Source: Delphinus delphis (lineage: Eukaryota > Chordata > Mammalia > Artiodactyla > Delphinidae). Taken from it: DNA of 64,000 bases. Made by a program: the position numbers and the translations under genes. The notes beneath the pieces were generated by a model. The model saw only the letters and a list, made by a program, of their open reading frames with translations, did no database searches and had not been told where the DNA came from. Where the stretch lies: the NCBI RefSeq assembly GCF_949987515.2, contig NC_082698.1, forward strand, positions 1,009,501 to 1,073,500, in the 5' to 3' direction. Shown piece after piece: positions 23,154 to 34,580 of the stretch. The stretch's first letter is position 1. Each line of letters starts with the position of its first letter.

Positions 23154-24724
23154 ATCCCTCCAAAAGAAATATACCAAAGAGGCAACTGTGATTATCTCTG
23201 TTGGGTGTGATTATGGGTAATTTCAATTTTGTTCTTTAAAATGTTTTCACATTTTCTTAATGTATAATGCGCAGCTGTAACTTTTATAATCAGAACAGAG
23301 CAAGAAAGGGGCACAAAAGGCTGGCCAGCAGGACAGGTCTGAGCGGGGTGGGGGACCTGCATCTCCAGGAACAGAGGGTGCATTTTGCCTGCATTTGCGG
23401 CTTCAAGGAAGAGGCGACGGATAAAGGACCCTCTCCCCGACCCGCCCCCACCTCCGTAAGGCCAACCCGCCGCCACAGTAAGGGCCGGGGTCATGGCCGA
23501 CCCTGGGAGGATGGGACGTGGACGGGATCCTGGCCCTGAGAGCCAAGGCTGCATGAGTGTTTCCAAACTGGAGCTCAGGCTGGGCTGAAGGGGTCAGCGG
23601 GCTGACTGGGAGTCATGTTCCTTCTGCTCTCTGCACTCACGTGGCCTGGATGCGTGGGAGGTGGGGTGCACCAGAGGTCGCCGGCAGCATCCGTGCTCCT
23701 CTGGGGTGTCCAGCGAGACCAAAACGCCAGAGAGCCCCTGGGAGGAGCGAGCAGCTTCCATGTCCGACGCGCCAGCTAAACGCAGGGCTCTGTGGGGGTG
23801 AAAGGCCCTCCCGCATCCTCACTTCCCTGTGAGCTAGCGCCAGGGAGTCTCTTGGCTGGCACTGTGTCCAGTGAATGCCGGAGGGCCTGGAGGCGACTAG
23901 GAAAGCACTGGGGAATGGGTGGGGCGGCGGGATTGCGAGCGTCACCCAGAGATCCTTGGAAACAAGGGTCCCTGACCGGCCCTGGTGGCTGGACTTGGTG
24001 GAGACTGTCCCCAGGCCTGGACACAGCAGTGGGCTCTGTCCTGTTGGCAGAGGCTTGGCGGTCCCTGTGTTTATGGCTATGACAGTGGCTTCAAAAAGGT
24101 CCCAGCTGCACCCATCGGTCCAGCCCCTGCCTGCAGCACGGGCCCTCACGCTGAGAAGACCCTTAGTGGGAACTGGGTCCAGCCCCTCCCCAGAGTGCCA
24201 GGAGCCCCCTCCCAGGAGACAGAGCTGGAGCAGGCAGGCCTGGGCGGAGTGCCTGGGCGGAGTGCAGGGTGGGCGAGGCCAGGCTGGACCCTCACACGGC
24301 ACACAGGGTGCCCCGTGCCCACCTGTCCTGAGGCTCCCATCGAGGGTGGACAGGATTAGCAAATTAAAAAATCAAAGTTAAAGCAAGGTGATTTTTGAAT
24401 TTCTGATCAACAATAAATCATTTCAGTATAAACCTGTCTCATTCATTGTTTATCTGAAATTCAAATTTAACTGAGCACCCTGTATTTCATCTGGCATTCC
24501 TCCCCCCGCCCCCCTCCCCGCTCTCCGCTCCCACCCAGCACTGAGCCCTGCAGTCTCTGGACCCCAAGCTGCAGCCCCGATGAACCAGATCCAGGATGGA
24601 GAAGGACCAGGGGACCCAGGGCGGTGGCAGCCTAGAGGGGTGGGCTGGGGGCATCTGTGGGTTCTGCGCAGTCTCACAGCCCGGAATGCCCCGCCCTCCG
24701 CATCGCCGCTGGGCTCCCGGGCTG
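23154..24724. other. Intergenic DNA with AT-rich patches
   Basis: AT-rich at 23160-23290 and again at 24355-24480 (gcaaattaaaaaatcaaagt), the latter probably an unidentified old repeat. A 15-bp direct duplication (ctgggcggagtgc type) sits near 24241-24268. No gene found. Confidence 0.5.
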
Positions 24725-25015
24725 GTCAGGCTTCTCCGGAGAGACAGAACCAGTGGGGGGGTTGTGCGCGTGTGGGCGAGGGTGGGGGGTGCCAGGAGGG
24801 GGAGATTTATTTTAAGGGACTGGCTCACACGTTGCAGGCGCGGCCAGGCTGAAGTCTGCAGGGCAGGCCGGCAGTAGGCAGACCCGCGGAAGGGTTCACG
24901 TCTGGAGGCAGAATTCCCTCTTCCTAAGGGGAATTTCAGTCTTTTTCTCTTACGTTCTGCAACTGATTGGATGAGGCCCACCACAGGTTGGAGGGTGTGA
25001 AATAACAGAAAAAAT
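24725..25015 (+). mobile_element. Old interspersed repeat, family not named
   Basis: Contains cttctccggagagacagaac, gagatttattttaagggact, ctgcagggcaggccggcagt, ggaggcagaattccctcttc and caactgattggatgaggccc in the order seen in a very common old mammalian repeat. I recognise the pattern but cannot name the family reliably without a repeat library. Confidence 0.6.
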
Positions 25016-25049
25016 AAACATCGGCCCGTCTCCAGACCCTGACGCAGCC

Positions 25050-26165
25050 CTCCTTAATCCCTCGGAATTTCCTGGGTGATAGGAGCGTCTAATGAGGTGA
25101 CTCTGGGTGGCCTCCTGGATGGGGGCTGGTGACCAGAAAGACCAAGACACGGTTAGGAGCTGGAACTTTCGTCGGCACCCCACCACCCTCCGGGAAATGG
25201 GGAGGGGCTGGAGACTGACTTAAGGACCGAGCACCCCGATGTGATGGTTACCGAGATCAGGCTCGCTCCGCTCACCGCACGACAGGCCGATGAATCGGGA
25301 GGCGCGGCGCCGAGACAAGGAGAACGACTTTATTCGGAAAGCGGCAGACGGAGAAGATGGCAGACTAGTGTCTCTGAAAAACCATCTTATGAGATTTGGA
25401 TGCCAGTTTCTTTTATAGCACAGAGAGGGGGAGGAGATGAGGAAGTAAAGGAAAAAGGCCATAAGATTTGCAAATGTCCCCTGGAACGGCCAGCCTCGGG
25501 GAGGGGGTGTGTTAACTTCTTCTTTCTTGTAGCCCTCCGCAGGTGGACAGGGTCAGGAGGTACCAAGGCACTTGGGTTTAACACTCAGGCAGAGGGGCGG
25601 GGTTCCCTGAGGCAGGCCATTATGTACGATTATAATAACAAAGGCAACGAAAAGCAAAGGTTAAAGTTAAAGAAACAGACCGAACCTGGATTCTGATTTA
25701 GCTCTTCCCTGTCACATGATGAAGCCAGCGTAAAAATCTCTGAAGTGCGGGGTTGAGAGAGTCCAGGTGGGTGAACACACCCAAGTACTGGGAGGATGAC
25801 ACACCCCAGTTCCACGGGGACAGAGCTCCTGCACCTGGGACACTCCCAGTCCTCCCCCTAAGTGCCTCTTCAGCCGGCTGTTCATCCTTTATGACTTGAT
25901 AAACTGGTGGACGTAAGTAAGCACTTACCTGAGTTCTTCCAGCTAGTCTAGCAAATGATTAAATCGTGGGAGGGTGTCAAGGGAACCCCCGATTTGTAGC
26001 CAAGAGGGCAGAAGTTGTGGGTAACCTGGGGACCTACTACTTGTGACTGGGGCTGAAGTGGGGGACAGTTGTGGGACTGAGCCCTTACCCTGTGGGGTCT
26101 GAGCTAACTGGTCGGTATCTGAATTGAGTCAAATAGCAGAACACCCAGCTGGTGTGGAAAAGACA
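25050..26165 (+). mobile_element. Old LTR-like repeat, split by a younger solo LTR
   Basis: The left half (for example aatgaggtgactctgggtgg and ggggaggggctggagactga) and the right half from 25715 (tgatgaagccagcgtaaaaa, ggtgggtgaacaca, gggaacccccgatttgtagc, gggactgagcccttaccctg, acacccagctggtgt) form one widespread mammalian repeat when the 25242-25714 insert is ignored. The family name is uncertain; an ERVL-type LTR is my best guess. Confidence 0.65.
25242..25714 (-). mobile_element. Solo LTR, ERV1-like, reverse orientation
   Basis: On the minus strand it begins TG (tgacagggaagagc) and ends CA (ggtaaccatca), with an AATAAA poly(A) signal at 25329-25334 near the 3' part, as expected for a retroviral LTR. 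The flanks gatg/catg could be a 4-bp target-site duplication with one mismatch, the size made by gammaretrovirus-like elements. It interrupts an older repeat whose two halves rejoin around it. No internal viral sequence is present, so it is a recombined solo LTR. Confidence 0.78.
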
Positions 26166-28029
26166 CACAGGTCTGACGTTGGAAATATCCTGTGGGTGAG
26201 AGAAGGAGAAGCAGGGGTTGTGTTTCCTGGAGAGCAACGCTCTTCCTCAGAGTCCCCGGATTGCAGACGTTACACCTTCACAGCCACAGCTGGACTGCTG
26301 TTTGACTACACAGCTGGCGCCGTGGCCCAGCCCAGCAGACACGTGAAATTCACCATCACAGCAACTGAGGCCCTGCCCTGGCTCCAGCGGGGCCATGGCG
26401 TCCAGCCCTGACCTCGAGCACAGCTGAGGACCTGCACTTGAGCCGGGAAGGACCAGGGCCCCTTCCCAATTTGCTCACAGCACCCACGGACTGGGCCCTC
26501 CACCCACCCGCCCGCCCCACCCCCGGAGAAGCCCCCTCCCCTCTCCCAGCCTCTCTGGGGCCAGAGTCTTGCAGGCCAGCCGCCGCCTGGCTTTGTGGCT
26601 CTGCGGTGCTCGACCCGGTATCCAAGGTGGCCGCGTTAATTTGAACAACGCCCAGCAATGCTGCCACCCCGCCCCATCAAAGCACGGGCTGTGCTGTGGC
26701 TTCTGGAGCCCAAGAGGACTCTATGCTAAATTAGACTCGAGAACAATTACATAATGAAGCGCACCTCGCTTTCTTCCCCCAGCCTGAGCGCACGGTGACT
26801 CCAGCCTGACAGTCTCCCCTGTCGCAGAAAGGCTTGCAGCACGAGGATTGATCTCCCTGCTCTGTGAGGCCGGGGTGGGAGGGGCCGGCAGACCGTGCAC
26901 CCCGGCCAGCCCCTCCCCCACCCCGGGCTGCTCTGGCGCTGGGCCCGGGGTAGGGACGAAGGCTCCTCAGAGCGATGGTGGCCACAGTGATCATTCATTC
27001 CCGTCAGCTGCAGGCTGACGTCCTGCTTCTCCTTATCCAATATTAGCTCAAAGGGGGAAAGTGCTTTTTTAAAATGTTAACTGTAGATCCTGCCTGTCTA
27101 ATTCTTTGTTGCCTCTAAGGCAGACGTTCCAATTAGCAAAGGGGAAAGTCTATATATTGGGCCCCTCAGGGACTGGGCCACATGGCGGGGAGCAGAGCGG
27201 GCGCGGGGAAGGGCCGGGTGGGAAGAGGGGCTGCCTGATGGACCCCTCCCTGGCACGTCCCCTTTGCCGGCCCTCTGCCGTCCGTGTCACTCTCCACCCC
27301 CCAGCCCCTTCTTCCCAGGGGGTGGACATGGGGTGGTGGCCACGCTGCTGCTGTACAAAGGACCTCCCTGGGGCCACCGTTTCTGTACTTTCAATACAGG
27401 GGACCCCTCAGAGCACCCCAGCCCTGGCCTCAGGGTGCTGCTTCCTGTCCTTGGGGTCAGGGCCCTTTGGGGGTCTCTGCTGGCAGGGGCTGGGCCTGGC
27501 AGGTCCTGAGCCCTTCCCCATCCGGCCTCCCTGCTCTGCGCCCACCCCCATGCCTGGAGGATGGGGTTCCTTGCTGGTCTGCTTCTCCTGGAATGTGGAG
27601 TGGGGAGCAGAGGCCCCGGGCACAGGGTGGCCCAAAGCCCCCATGTACTTAATGTGCTTTAGTGACACCGGAGTTTGGGCTCACCCCACTCCTCCCCACT
27701 ACGTGCACCCAGGCAGACCTCAAGATAGGGCATGATGGGGCACCCAGGGTCGCCTGCTTTCACTCCTGCGCTGGGGGTGAGCCCTCCTCACCTGCCCCAC
27801 ACTGTTCGCCCCCAAAGAACCCCCAGGTTCTGCTACAGCCCACACTGCAGACCTGCCTGGGAGAGCTCCCAGCCCCCAGCCCCGCAGACCCAGGCTGGTG
27901 CTCCTCCAGGGCCTGCAGCAGGCTCCCCGGTTTCCAGGGCCTCGGCCTCGCTCACCTCCATGGCCCTGCTGTGCCCTCCACCAGCACCCCTACACACACG
28001 TCCTCGTGTGGGCCCCATGTCTGAGCAGG
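26166..28029. other. Intergenic DNA, possible conserved patch
   Basis: Mostly GC-rich spacer with no exon recognised. The AT-richer segment at 26690-27160 contains aattagactcgagaacaatt, ttatccaatattagctcaaa (an inverted CCAAT box, ATTGG, on the minus strand) and cgttccaattagcaaagggg. It does not look like a repeat and may be a conserved non-coding element. Confidence 0.45.
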
Positions 28030-28385
28030 ACCAAGAGGGAGCCCTGCACCAGGCCGTGCAAACTCTGTCCGGAAAACTCCTCCCTCCTCCAGCGCCACCC
28101 TCAGCAAGCTAACTGCCATTCTTGCTTCAGCGTCAGCCTGAAGACTGCCTCCTCCAGGAAGTCCCCCTGATTTCCCCAGGGGGCTGGATTCTTCTTCGCG
28201 TCACAGTCACCCTCACAGGTCACGTCCTCAAAGAAAACGCATCTGGGGCTGAGCGCCAAGGAGCCAGCGACTGCTCTGCGTCCACTTCGGTCTCCTGGAG
28301 CCTGGATCCCCACAGGGGTTGCCGGAACAACCCCCCACAGGGGTTGCCGGAACAACTGAACAAACGAATGAATGAGGCGCAGGCC
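28030..28385 (+). mobile_element. L2 LINE 3' end relic
   Basis: Contains ctgcctcctccaggaagtcc and nearby motifs typical of L2 3' ends, and finishes with gaacaaacgaatgaatga, the decayed form of the L2 terminus. A 25-bp direct duplication (cacaggggttgccggaacaa unit) lies inside it at 28311-28360. Confidence 0.7.
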
Positions 28386-31109
28386 CCGAGGCCTGAGGGT
28401 GCTTGGAGCCACCCGTTTCCCTGGCAGCCTGACAGCGTGCCTTGCCGTGGGCCCCACAGCCCCCGGGGAGGGGCAATGGGCTCCCGACGAGGAGACTCTG
28501 GCCCCTCTGCTGGGGCCACAGCGGTAGGCAGGCTGGGAGTCACTGAGCCTCTGGGGACAGTCCCGGTGCTGGAAAGGGCCGCGGGGGTAGCTGTGCCCCA
28601 GCTGGCAGGCCCTGAAGATGACTCTGTCCTTGGCGCCTCCCAGGAGCCGGGCCCCCCCAGGCCCTGCACCTCAGTTCACCCGGCAGAGCGTGTGGCCTCG
28701 CCAACAGCAGGGTCAGGTGAGGGACCACCAAAGCCCCGGGTCTCCCCACCGGCCCCGCGCACCCACAGACCGCAGGGTGGGTGGTACCACAGTGTCAACA
28801 GGCCTGTGGCCCTCAGGATGGCCACCCTGCATCTCCTCCTCCCTGCGTCCTCGGCTCCCTGATCTTGTGCACCGTGTGTGGCCCAGAAAGTCACACACAG
28901 ATGGAGGGGAGGTGGCGCCCTGGGCTCCACTGTGTCCTGAGGGCCCCCGACCTGCAAGCCCGCCCCACCCACGGCTCAGCCCGCGCCCTCATGGTGACCC
29001 AGAGCACACCTGGGGTGGGGGAGGTCTCCCCAGGAGAGACCTCCAGACACGACCAAGTCCACGGGACGCAAAGGGTGCGTTCGTCCTGTCCTCAGGGGGC
29101 GGAGGTTGACCAACAGGCCCAGGGAGTCTGTGCAGGGACACGGAGGGGCTGGCAGGAAGCTGCAGGCGGTGGGCTTTGACGACGCTGCAGTTCTGAGGCA
29201 CCGTCCACTTCCTGCTGAGAGCGAGCGGCCAGGCCTCACCCCCCTCGGCGGGTCACTCCTCCCTCTGGGCCAGGCCCGGGCGGCCCCGCTTGTTTGCCAA
29301 CGGGAGCGTCCGGAAGGCCTCAGGCCTCTGCCAGGCGGGCGAGGGAGGGGAGCAGCCCTGCCAGCTGACAGGGCAAGCTCGGTGCTGGTGGGTGAGGCTG
29401 TGAGCCCCAGGCCCGAGGAGAAGCGCCCACGACACACACACACCCACACCAGACACCCCCAGGAGACCCAGACAGAGAGCCAGGACGCTCAGGCAGATGC
29501 CCCTCAGAGGCCTGCCACGGCACAGGCTCGCACAGGACACCCCCAAACAGACCCCCCCACAGACACACGCGCTGGGACACACCTTCCCGCCCGGGTGTCC
29601 CCCGCCTGCACCAGCCGCAGCCGCCCAGCAGCTGGCTGCGGTTTCCTAGGAAACGCGGTCACTGTCGCGGCATCACAGAGTCCCGAGGGCCTCCAGCATG
29701 TGCCAGACGAGCCCCCTAGAGCCTACCTGGAACTCAGGCTACACGTGGGCGCCCGCCAGAGGCCGATGAGATGCCCCGTGGGCGGAAGGGGCCCCGGGGG
29801 CTGGGGACAGGCCCTGAGATCACCGTGGGGAGGCCAAGTCCAGCCCTCCAGAGGCCCGGGAGCCCAAGGCTCTGCCCACCCAGGTCCTGAAGTGGGAGGA
29901 AAGGACCCTCTCCTCCACCCACCACCCCGCTGCGTCCTCCAGCCAGGCTGGCCCCTGTACCCAGGGGCAGAAGCCCTTCCTGAGATGCCTGCTTTCCTGG
30001 AGACAAAAGCACTGCTGAGAGGAGGGGGCCAGGGAGAAGCGGGCCTGGAGTCCTGTTGCCCGGGTGAAGGGGTGGGACCCCTCTGGGTGGGACCCCTCCC
30101 CTGGGCGCCTTGCCAGCTCAGGACCCCTGCTGGCTGGCAGGTGGGACTAAGTATGCCAGGGCCTGCCTTTGGGGCAGGGAGGGGCAGGGTAGGGACAACG
30201 GGAGGGGCAGATGGGTGCTCAGAATGGCCGGCCGCGGAAAGCCTTGTAGACCCCTGGCCTTCCCCGGAGAGTCCCCAGCACACCCTGCCCACAGGCTCAG
30301 AGCCAGACGCCATGTGGAGGGGGTGGCAGCCACCCCAGAGGGGACTGTGAGTCTGGCTGAGGCCCTGGGGCACAGATCAACATACAAGTGGTAGCCTGGC
30401 CAGCCGGGGACCTGGACAAGCTGCCCTGGTTCCCCACTCCCACAGCAGGAGGGAGACTTGGGTACGCCCCCTGCCTTGGTACCCCAGTCAATCCTGCCTG
30501 GGCCTCCAGGGGAGGGAGGCGCTGGCGGTGGGACCAATGGGGCAGGGGGACAGGGCGCCTGCCGTGAGTGCAGGTCTCAGCCACCTGAGCTCTGGCATCC
30601 TGGGATGGGAAAGGCATCTGAGGGCCTGAAGGAACGAGGTCAAAACGAGTGGGGCAGAAAACGGGAGGAAGGGCGGGGCGGGGGCGGGAGAGCAGGCCAC
30701 ACGGCGCTATTCTGAGCTGGGCAGGGGGTGCGGAGCGGGAGAGAACCCAAGCACCTGCTCACCGAGGGCTGACGCTGCCCAGGGGGCCACCGAGCCAACA
30801 GGGCCGCGCCGCCGAGGCTCCGGTCCTTCGAGCCCAGCGGCCTTTTCCCAGCAGCCGTGAAGGCGTCGCTGTCCTGGCCTCCGAGCTGCGCGTCCATCCC
30901 CGCAGCACCGGTGGCCCGGGCCCAGCCCATGCCTGTTCATGGTGCCCTGTGCACCAGGGGGAGTCACGGGGCCGGGGGGCGGGTGGTGAGGGCACGGCGG
31001 GGTGCCGGCTGCTTGCTGGACCCCTGGGAGCGGCACAGTGGTCGCCCTGCAGCCTCTCCCGGCTCAGGCAGCAGCTCTCGGCCCCGGGAAGACACTGGCA
31101 TGCAACCCT
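28386..31109. other. GC-rich intergenic DNA, no gene recognised
   Basis: Long open frames on both strands (for example 29106-30350) show no domain. Their protein composition (Pro, Gly, Arg, Ala) follows base composition. A short cacacacacacccacacc repeat lies near 29431-29455. Confidence 0.55.
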
Positions 31110-31450
31110 CCTGCCTGCGGTGCAGACGGGCACTAATTACACGCCCTCCTGCAAAGCCTGATCAACGTCTCCTAATTAACCCTTTTCTGTCAACGTGAGA
31201 TCATTGAATTCGCTCGGAGCCGTCTGTGCAAACAGGGAAATCTGAGCGCCACTTGGCTACTTGCCGTGAGGGAGATTCCAAAGGCAGCAAAGATCTGGTT
31301 TTGAAAGCGCATTTTCTATTCCCGTTCGCCTGTGTTGTCCCAGTTCACCAGCTTCCGAAGTTTTTTCTAGAGCAGGGACCCTTGGTTCAGGGGCCTGTGA
31401 ACGTGGACAGGAACAAACGGCGTCTTAGCCTCGCTGAGCTCAACCGAAAC
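31110..31450. promoter_or_regulatory. Candidate conserved non-coding element
   Basis: A non-repeat AT-richer stretch in GC-rich spacer, with clustered homeodomain-type cores: cactaattacacg, ctcctaattaaccc and gagatcattgaattcgc. Also contains ttccaaaggcagcaaagatc. It lies about 23 kb downstream of the PWWP2B stop codon. The call is an inference from composition and motif clustering. Confidence 0.25.
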
Positions 31451-31979
31451 TGAGCGTTTCCCTCCCCAGGAGTGTCCGCGGTGCCTGGCACTCACGTGCG
31501 CCAGGGAGCACAGGGCTCCACGCTCACCACGGCCCCAGCCTGGGCGGTGCCAGCAGCTCGGGCTTCCTCACCCAGATCAGCACGGAGCCCACGCGGCCGC
31601 TTTGTTAATATTTTGATAATTATTTAAAAAATAACTGCTTCCTTTGAAATCCAATGTGTCTTTACTCATTGAAAACATTACTAAATGGTGGCAGACGGGA
31701 TTTTAGGGCAGTGAAATGATTCCGTGTGCTACCGTAACGGTGGGTACTGTCATGCGCGTTTGTCAAAAACCCTGGAGTGTAGGACTCGGAGTGAACCCTC
31801 ACGTGGACACTGGGCTTGTTTAATAATAATGTATCAATGTTGGCTTCTCAGCTGCCACAAATGTATCCCACTGGTGCCAGGTGTGAGTAACAAGGGATGT
31901 GCAGTGAGGGGATGGGAAGGCTCCGTACCATCTGCCCAATTATTCTGGGAACTTAAAACTGCTCTAAAATATAAAGTCT
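31451..31979. other. Intergenic DNA, AT-rich part
   Basis: Around 31600-31720 the sequence ttgttaatattttgataatt is AT-rich and non-repeat in appearance, and may extend the candidate element to its left. No exon found. Confidence 0.45.
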
Positions 31980-32111
31980 CTTATTTTATTTTATTTTTTT
32001 TGGCTGCATCACGTGGCTTGTAGGATCTTAGTTCCCCGACCAGGGATTGAACCTGTGCCCTCGGCAGTGAGAACGTGCAGTCCTAACCACTGGACCGCCA
32101 GGGAATGCCCT
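31980..32111 (-). mobile_element. CHR-family SINE, reverse orientation
   Basis: Plus strand reads a T-rich tail, then ggctgcatcacgtggcttgt, gatcttagttccccgaccag (reverse of the ggtcggggaactaagatc block) and aaccactggaccgccaggga. Flanking aagtct motifs (about 31973 and 32113) suggest a short target-site duplication. Confidence 0.9.
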
Positions 32112-33199
32112 GAAGTCTATTAATTTAAAAAAGTCTATTAAATATTAAAAAATTATCCCCAGGCTACCAAAGGGGGCCCCTTAGAGCCCTGCAGGACCTG
32201 GGAACAGCGGCCCTGGCTCAGGCCAGCCCCTCAACAGCCAGTCTCCCCATTGGTGAATGGAGCAGGGCATCAGGAACCACCGCAGACCAGGGCTCCACAG
32301 CCAGTGATGGCCACAGACAGCGGGCACCTCCGCAGCGGCCTGAAAGGAAGGAACGATCACACTGAAAGTGCAATTCTGTGTTGATGCAACTCATACACGT
32401 GCACACACGCCCAGGCACACAGCCCCCCCCAGGGCTTGCCCAGTGGGGCCCGTTCCCAGCTTTGCAGATGGATCTGAGGACTTCTGCAGGATTTTCCGTT
32501 CTGAAGGCACACGTGGTTTAATCTCAGCCACTACATTCAGAGCAATTAAACCAAAAAGCTCATTTCTGAAAAGAGATAAAGTATTTGAGCACGTGCATCG
32601 ATGTGCAACATCTGTCTAACGTTCTAGACGTTTCCCTGGTGTCCACTCCTCCCAATAAGTACTAACCCAACCGCAAATGCCTGAAGAAAGTGCGACGTCT
32701 TCTTGCCAAGATCAACATGTTATCTCTTTAGATACATAGTTCTGGCAGGAGTTTTTTCTGTTTTAAAATCTCAGAGCCAAGTTCAGTTTAACAATCAAGC
32801 TAAACATAGTCTACTTTAGCGCTAATGTGCTTGAAGCTGGGACCTAACACTTGAAATATTTCAGGGGAAAATGCACAGTATGTGACCCAGAAGGAAAGGG
32901 TTCCTCCGGGACTGAGGCCAGAGCGATGGCTGTTTGTAGGAAGGGTCTCTGGCTAGCGGAGCCTCGCTGCGTGGAATGACCGCACAGCACATTTAAGTCA
33001 TTGTGCTACGCTGAGAAAGCAGGGCTGCACTCCCCTTTCTGCAGAAACCAAGCCACCATATGAGACCCTGGGCCAGGGGTGCACCCGTGTCCCAGCAAAC
33101 ACACACGCCAGGTCCCTGAGAGTTTTATGCCCCCCATCCCGGAAAGGCCTACGCGGACATGGACAGGCCATCCATGCAGGGGGCTCGCCAGGAAAGCAG
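32112..33199. other. Intergenic DNA, nothing assigned
   Basis: The part at 32500-32900 is AT-richer and lacks obvious repeat identity (for example cagagcaattaaaccaaaaa and gcacgtgcatcgatgtgcaa). No coding exon seen. Confidence 0.45.
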
Positions 33200-33595
33200 T
33201 GTTGTGGTCCACGCACTGGTTGGAAGAAGAATTTCCAGACACAGAGTATTTTAGATGAGAGTGAGTTTATTGAGAACGAAGAGCAGAGTTAGTGAGGGGC
33301 GCTGCGAATACGGCGGGCGACTTCCCGATAGACCAGGGAGAGCCGACCCCCTTTGCAGGCTAGTGGCCAACTTCTATAGCCTCAAGACAAAGGAAGTTCC
33401 TGCGGCAGGATGGCATTAGGTGATTGGCCAGGAAACTACACGGTCACTGCATGGTGATTATTTTACCTAATATGGAGTGGGGGGGGTTTCCGGTTTAGGT
33501 TAGGAGAGCCCGTGGCAACAGTTGCTATGGGGGCTTGGTTAACTCCAGAGTTTTTGTCCTGTGTCCTTGATGTAGGGCTCCAAGCAGGTGCAACA
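33200..33595 (-). mobile_element. Solo LTR, ERV-type, reverse orientation
   Basis: On the minus strand it begins tgttgcacctgcttggagcc and ends ggaccacaaca, giving TG...CA termini with matching TGTTG/CAACA inverted ends. An AATAAA signal lies at 33266-33271 near the 3' end. No internal viral region is attached. A target-site duplication is not clear. The sequence differs from the LTR at 25242-25714, so it is a different family. Confidence 0.72.
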
Positions 33596-34159
33596 AAAAG
33601 CCAATCAAGGGAAGGCGACGCCTGTTGGGGGGACCCCAAAGCCTGTGGGGTGGACCCAGCCTGCACCTGCAGGGTCGTCCCTGCTGGGCCTGGGCACCTC
33701 CAGGGCCCCGTCGCCAAATGCCAGGCCAGGGGGCCTGGGACTGGCTGCAGGAGGGACCTCACCGCCTTGCCACTCTCCTCCTAAGCCCAGTGGGACGATC
33801 TGTGATGGCCAGGAGGCCCCTTCTCAGCACACGGGCAACTGCCGGTTGGGGACTGTCCGGAAGGGCTGGCGCATCTGCGGCAAGGCGGACGATGGGAAGG
33901 CGTCTCTGGACAGCGTGCCAGGAGCCGGGTGTTGGAGGACCGGTCAGGCCTGTGCCCCTCCCCTCCGAGCCCACCCTACGACAGCCATCTCTGCAGCCAC
34001 TCGGGTGGGGTGGGGCACGGAACCCTGGGCGTGGGGGGAGGCCAGGGAGGCAGCTGGGCCACAGGCCAGGAGCCTGCGTCTCAGACGAAACCCGGAAGCC
34101 GGGTCTCAGCAAGTCACCTGAGGCGGTGAATCCCAGGAGGTAAGGACCCCGTGTACCCA
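33596..34159. other. GC-rich intergenic DNA, nothing recognised
   Basis: Spacer between the solo LTR and an L1 relic. No exon or repeat family identified. Confidence 0.5.
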
Positions 34160-34580
34160 GGCGAGATGAAAACATGTCACCCCGAGACTGCACGGAGTAT
34201 TCACAGCAGCCACGAGGCAGATAACCCAAGTGTCCACCGACAGAAAAGGGGACAAACAAAACGGCCCACCCGAGCCAGGGAACGCTCTTGCCCACAATGG
34301 AGGGGAGCCCCGACGCAGACGGCAGCGTGGGCGCTGCAAACACTGAGCTCCGGGGGGCGAGCCGGGCGCCGAGTCCACACACCACGAGACCCGCTGGTGT
34401 GAACATCCAGGCTGGGCAGCTCCTCAGATGTGAGGTCTCGGGCGCTGGGCCGGGCTCAGGCAATGGCTGAAGGCGGTGACGGGAGGCTCCGGAACCGACT
34501 GTGGCGACGGCTGTACAATCTGTGAACGCCCTGAAAGCTGCTGAACCGCACCCTGTGGCGGGTGGTCTGATGGGCTGAGA
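34160..34580 (+). mobile_element. L1 3' end relic shifted to high GC
   Basis: L1 3' motifs are still visible: gtattcacagcagccac, aacccaagtgtccaccgaca, ggggacaaacaaaacggccc and, near the end, ggcgacggctgtacaatctg. Between them the usual A/T-rich L1 sequence is replaced by G and C with many CpGs. The copy is ancient and has no coding potential. Confidence 0.72.

Noticed and set aside
29106..30350. 414-codon open frame, plus strand
   Set aside because: GC-rich spacer with overlapping frames on the other strand; no domain, promoter or splice context.
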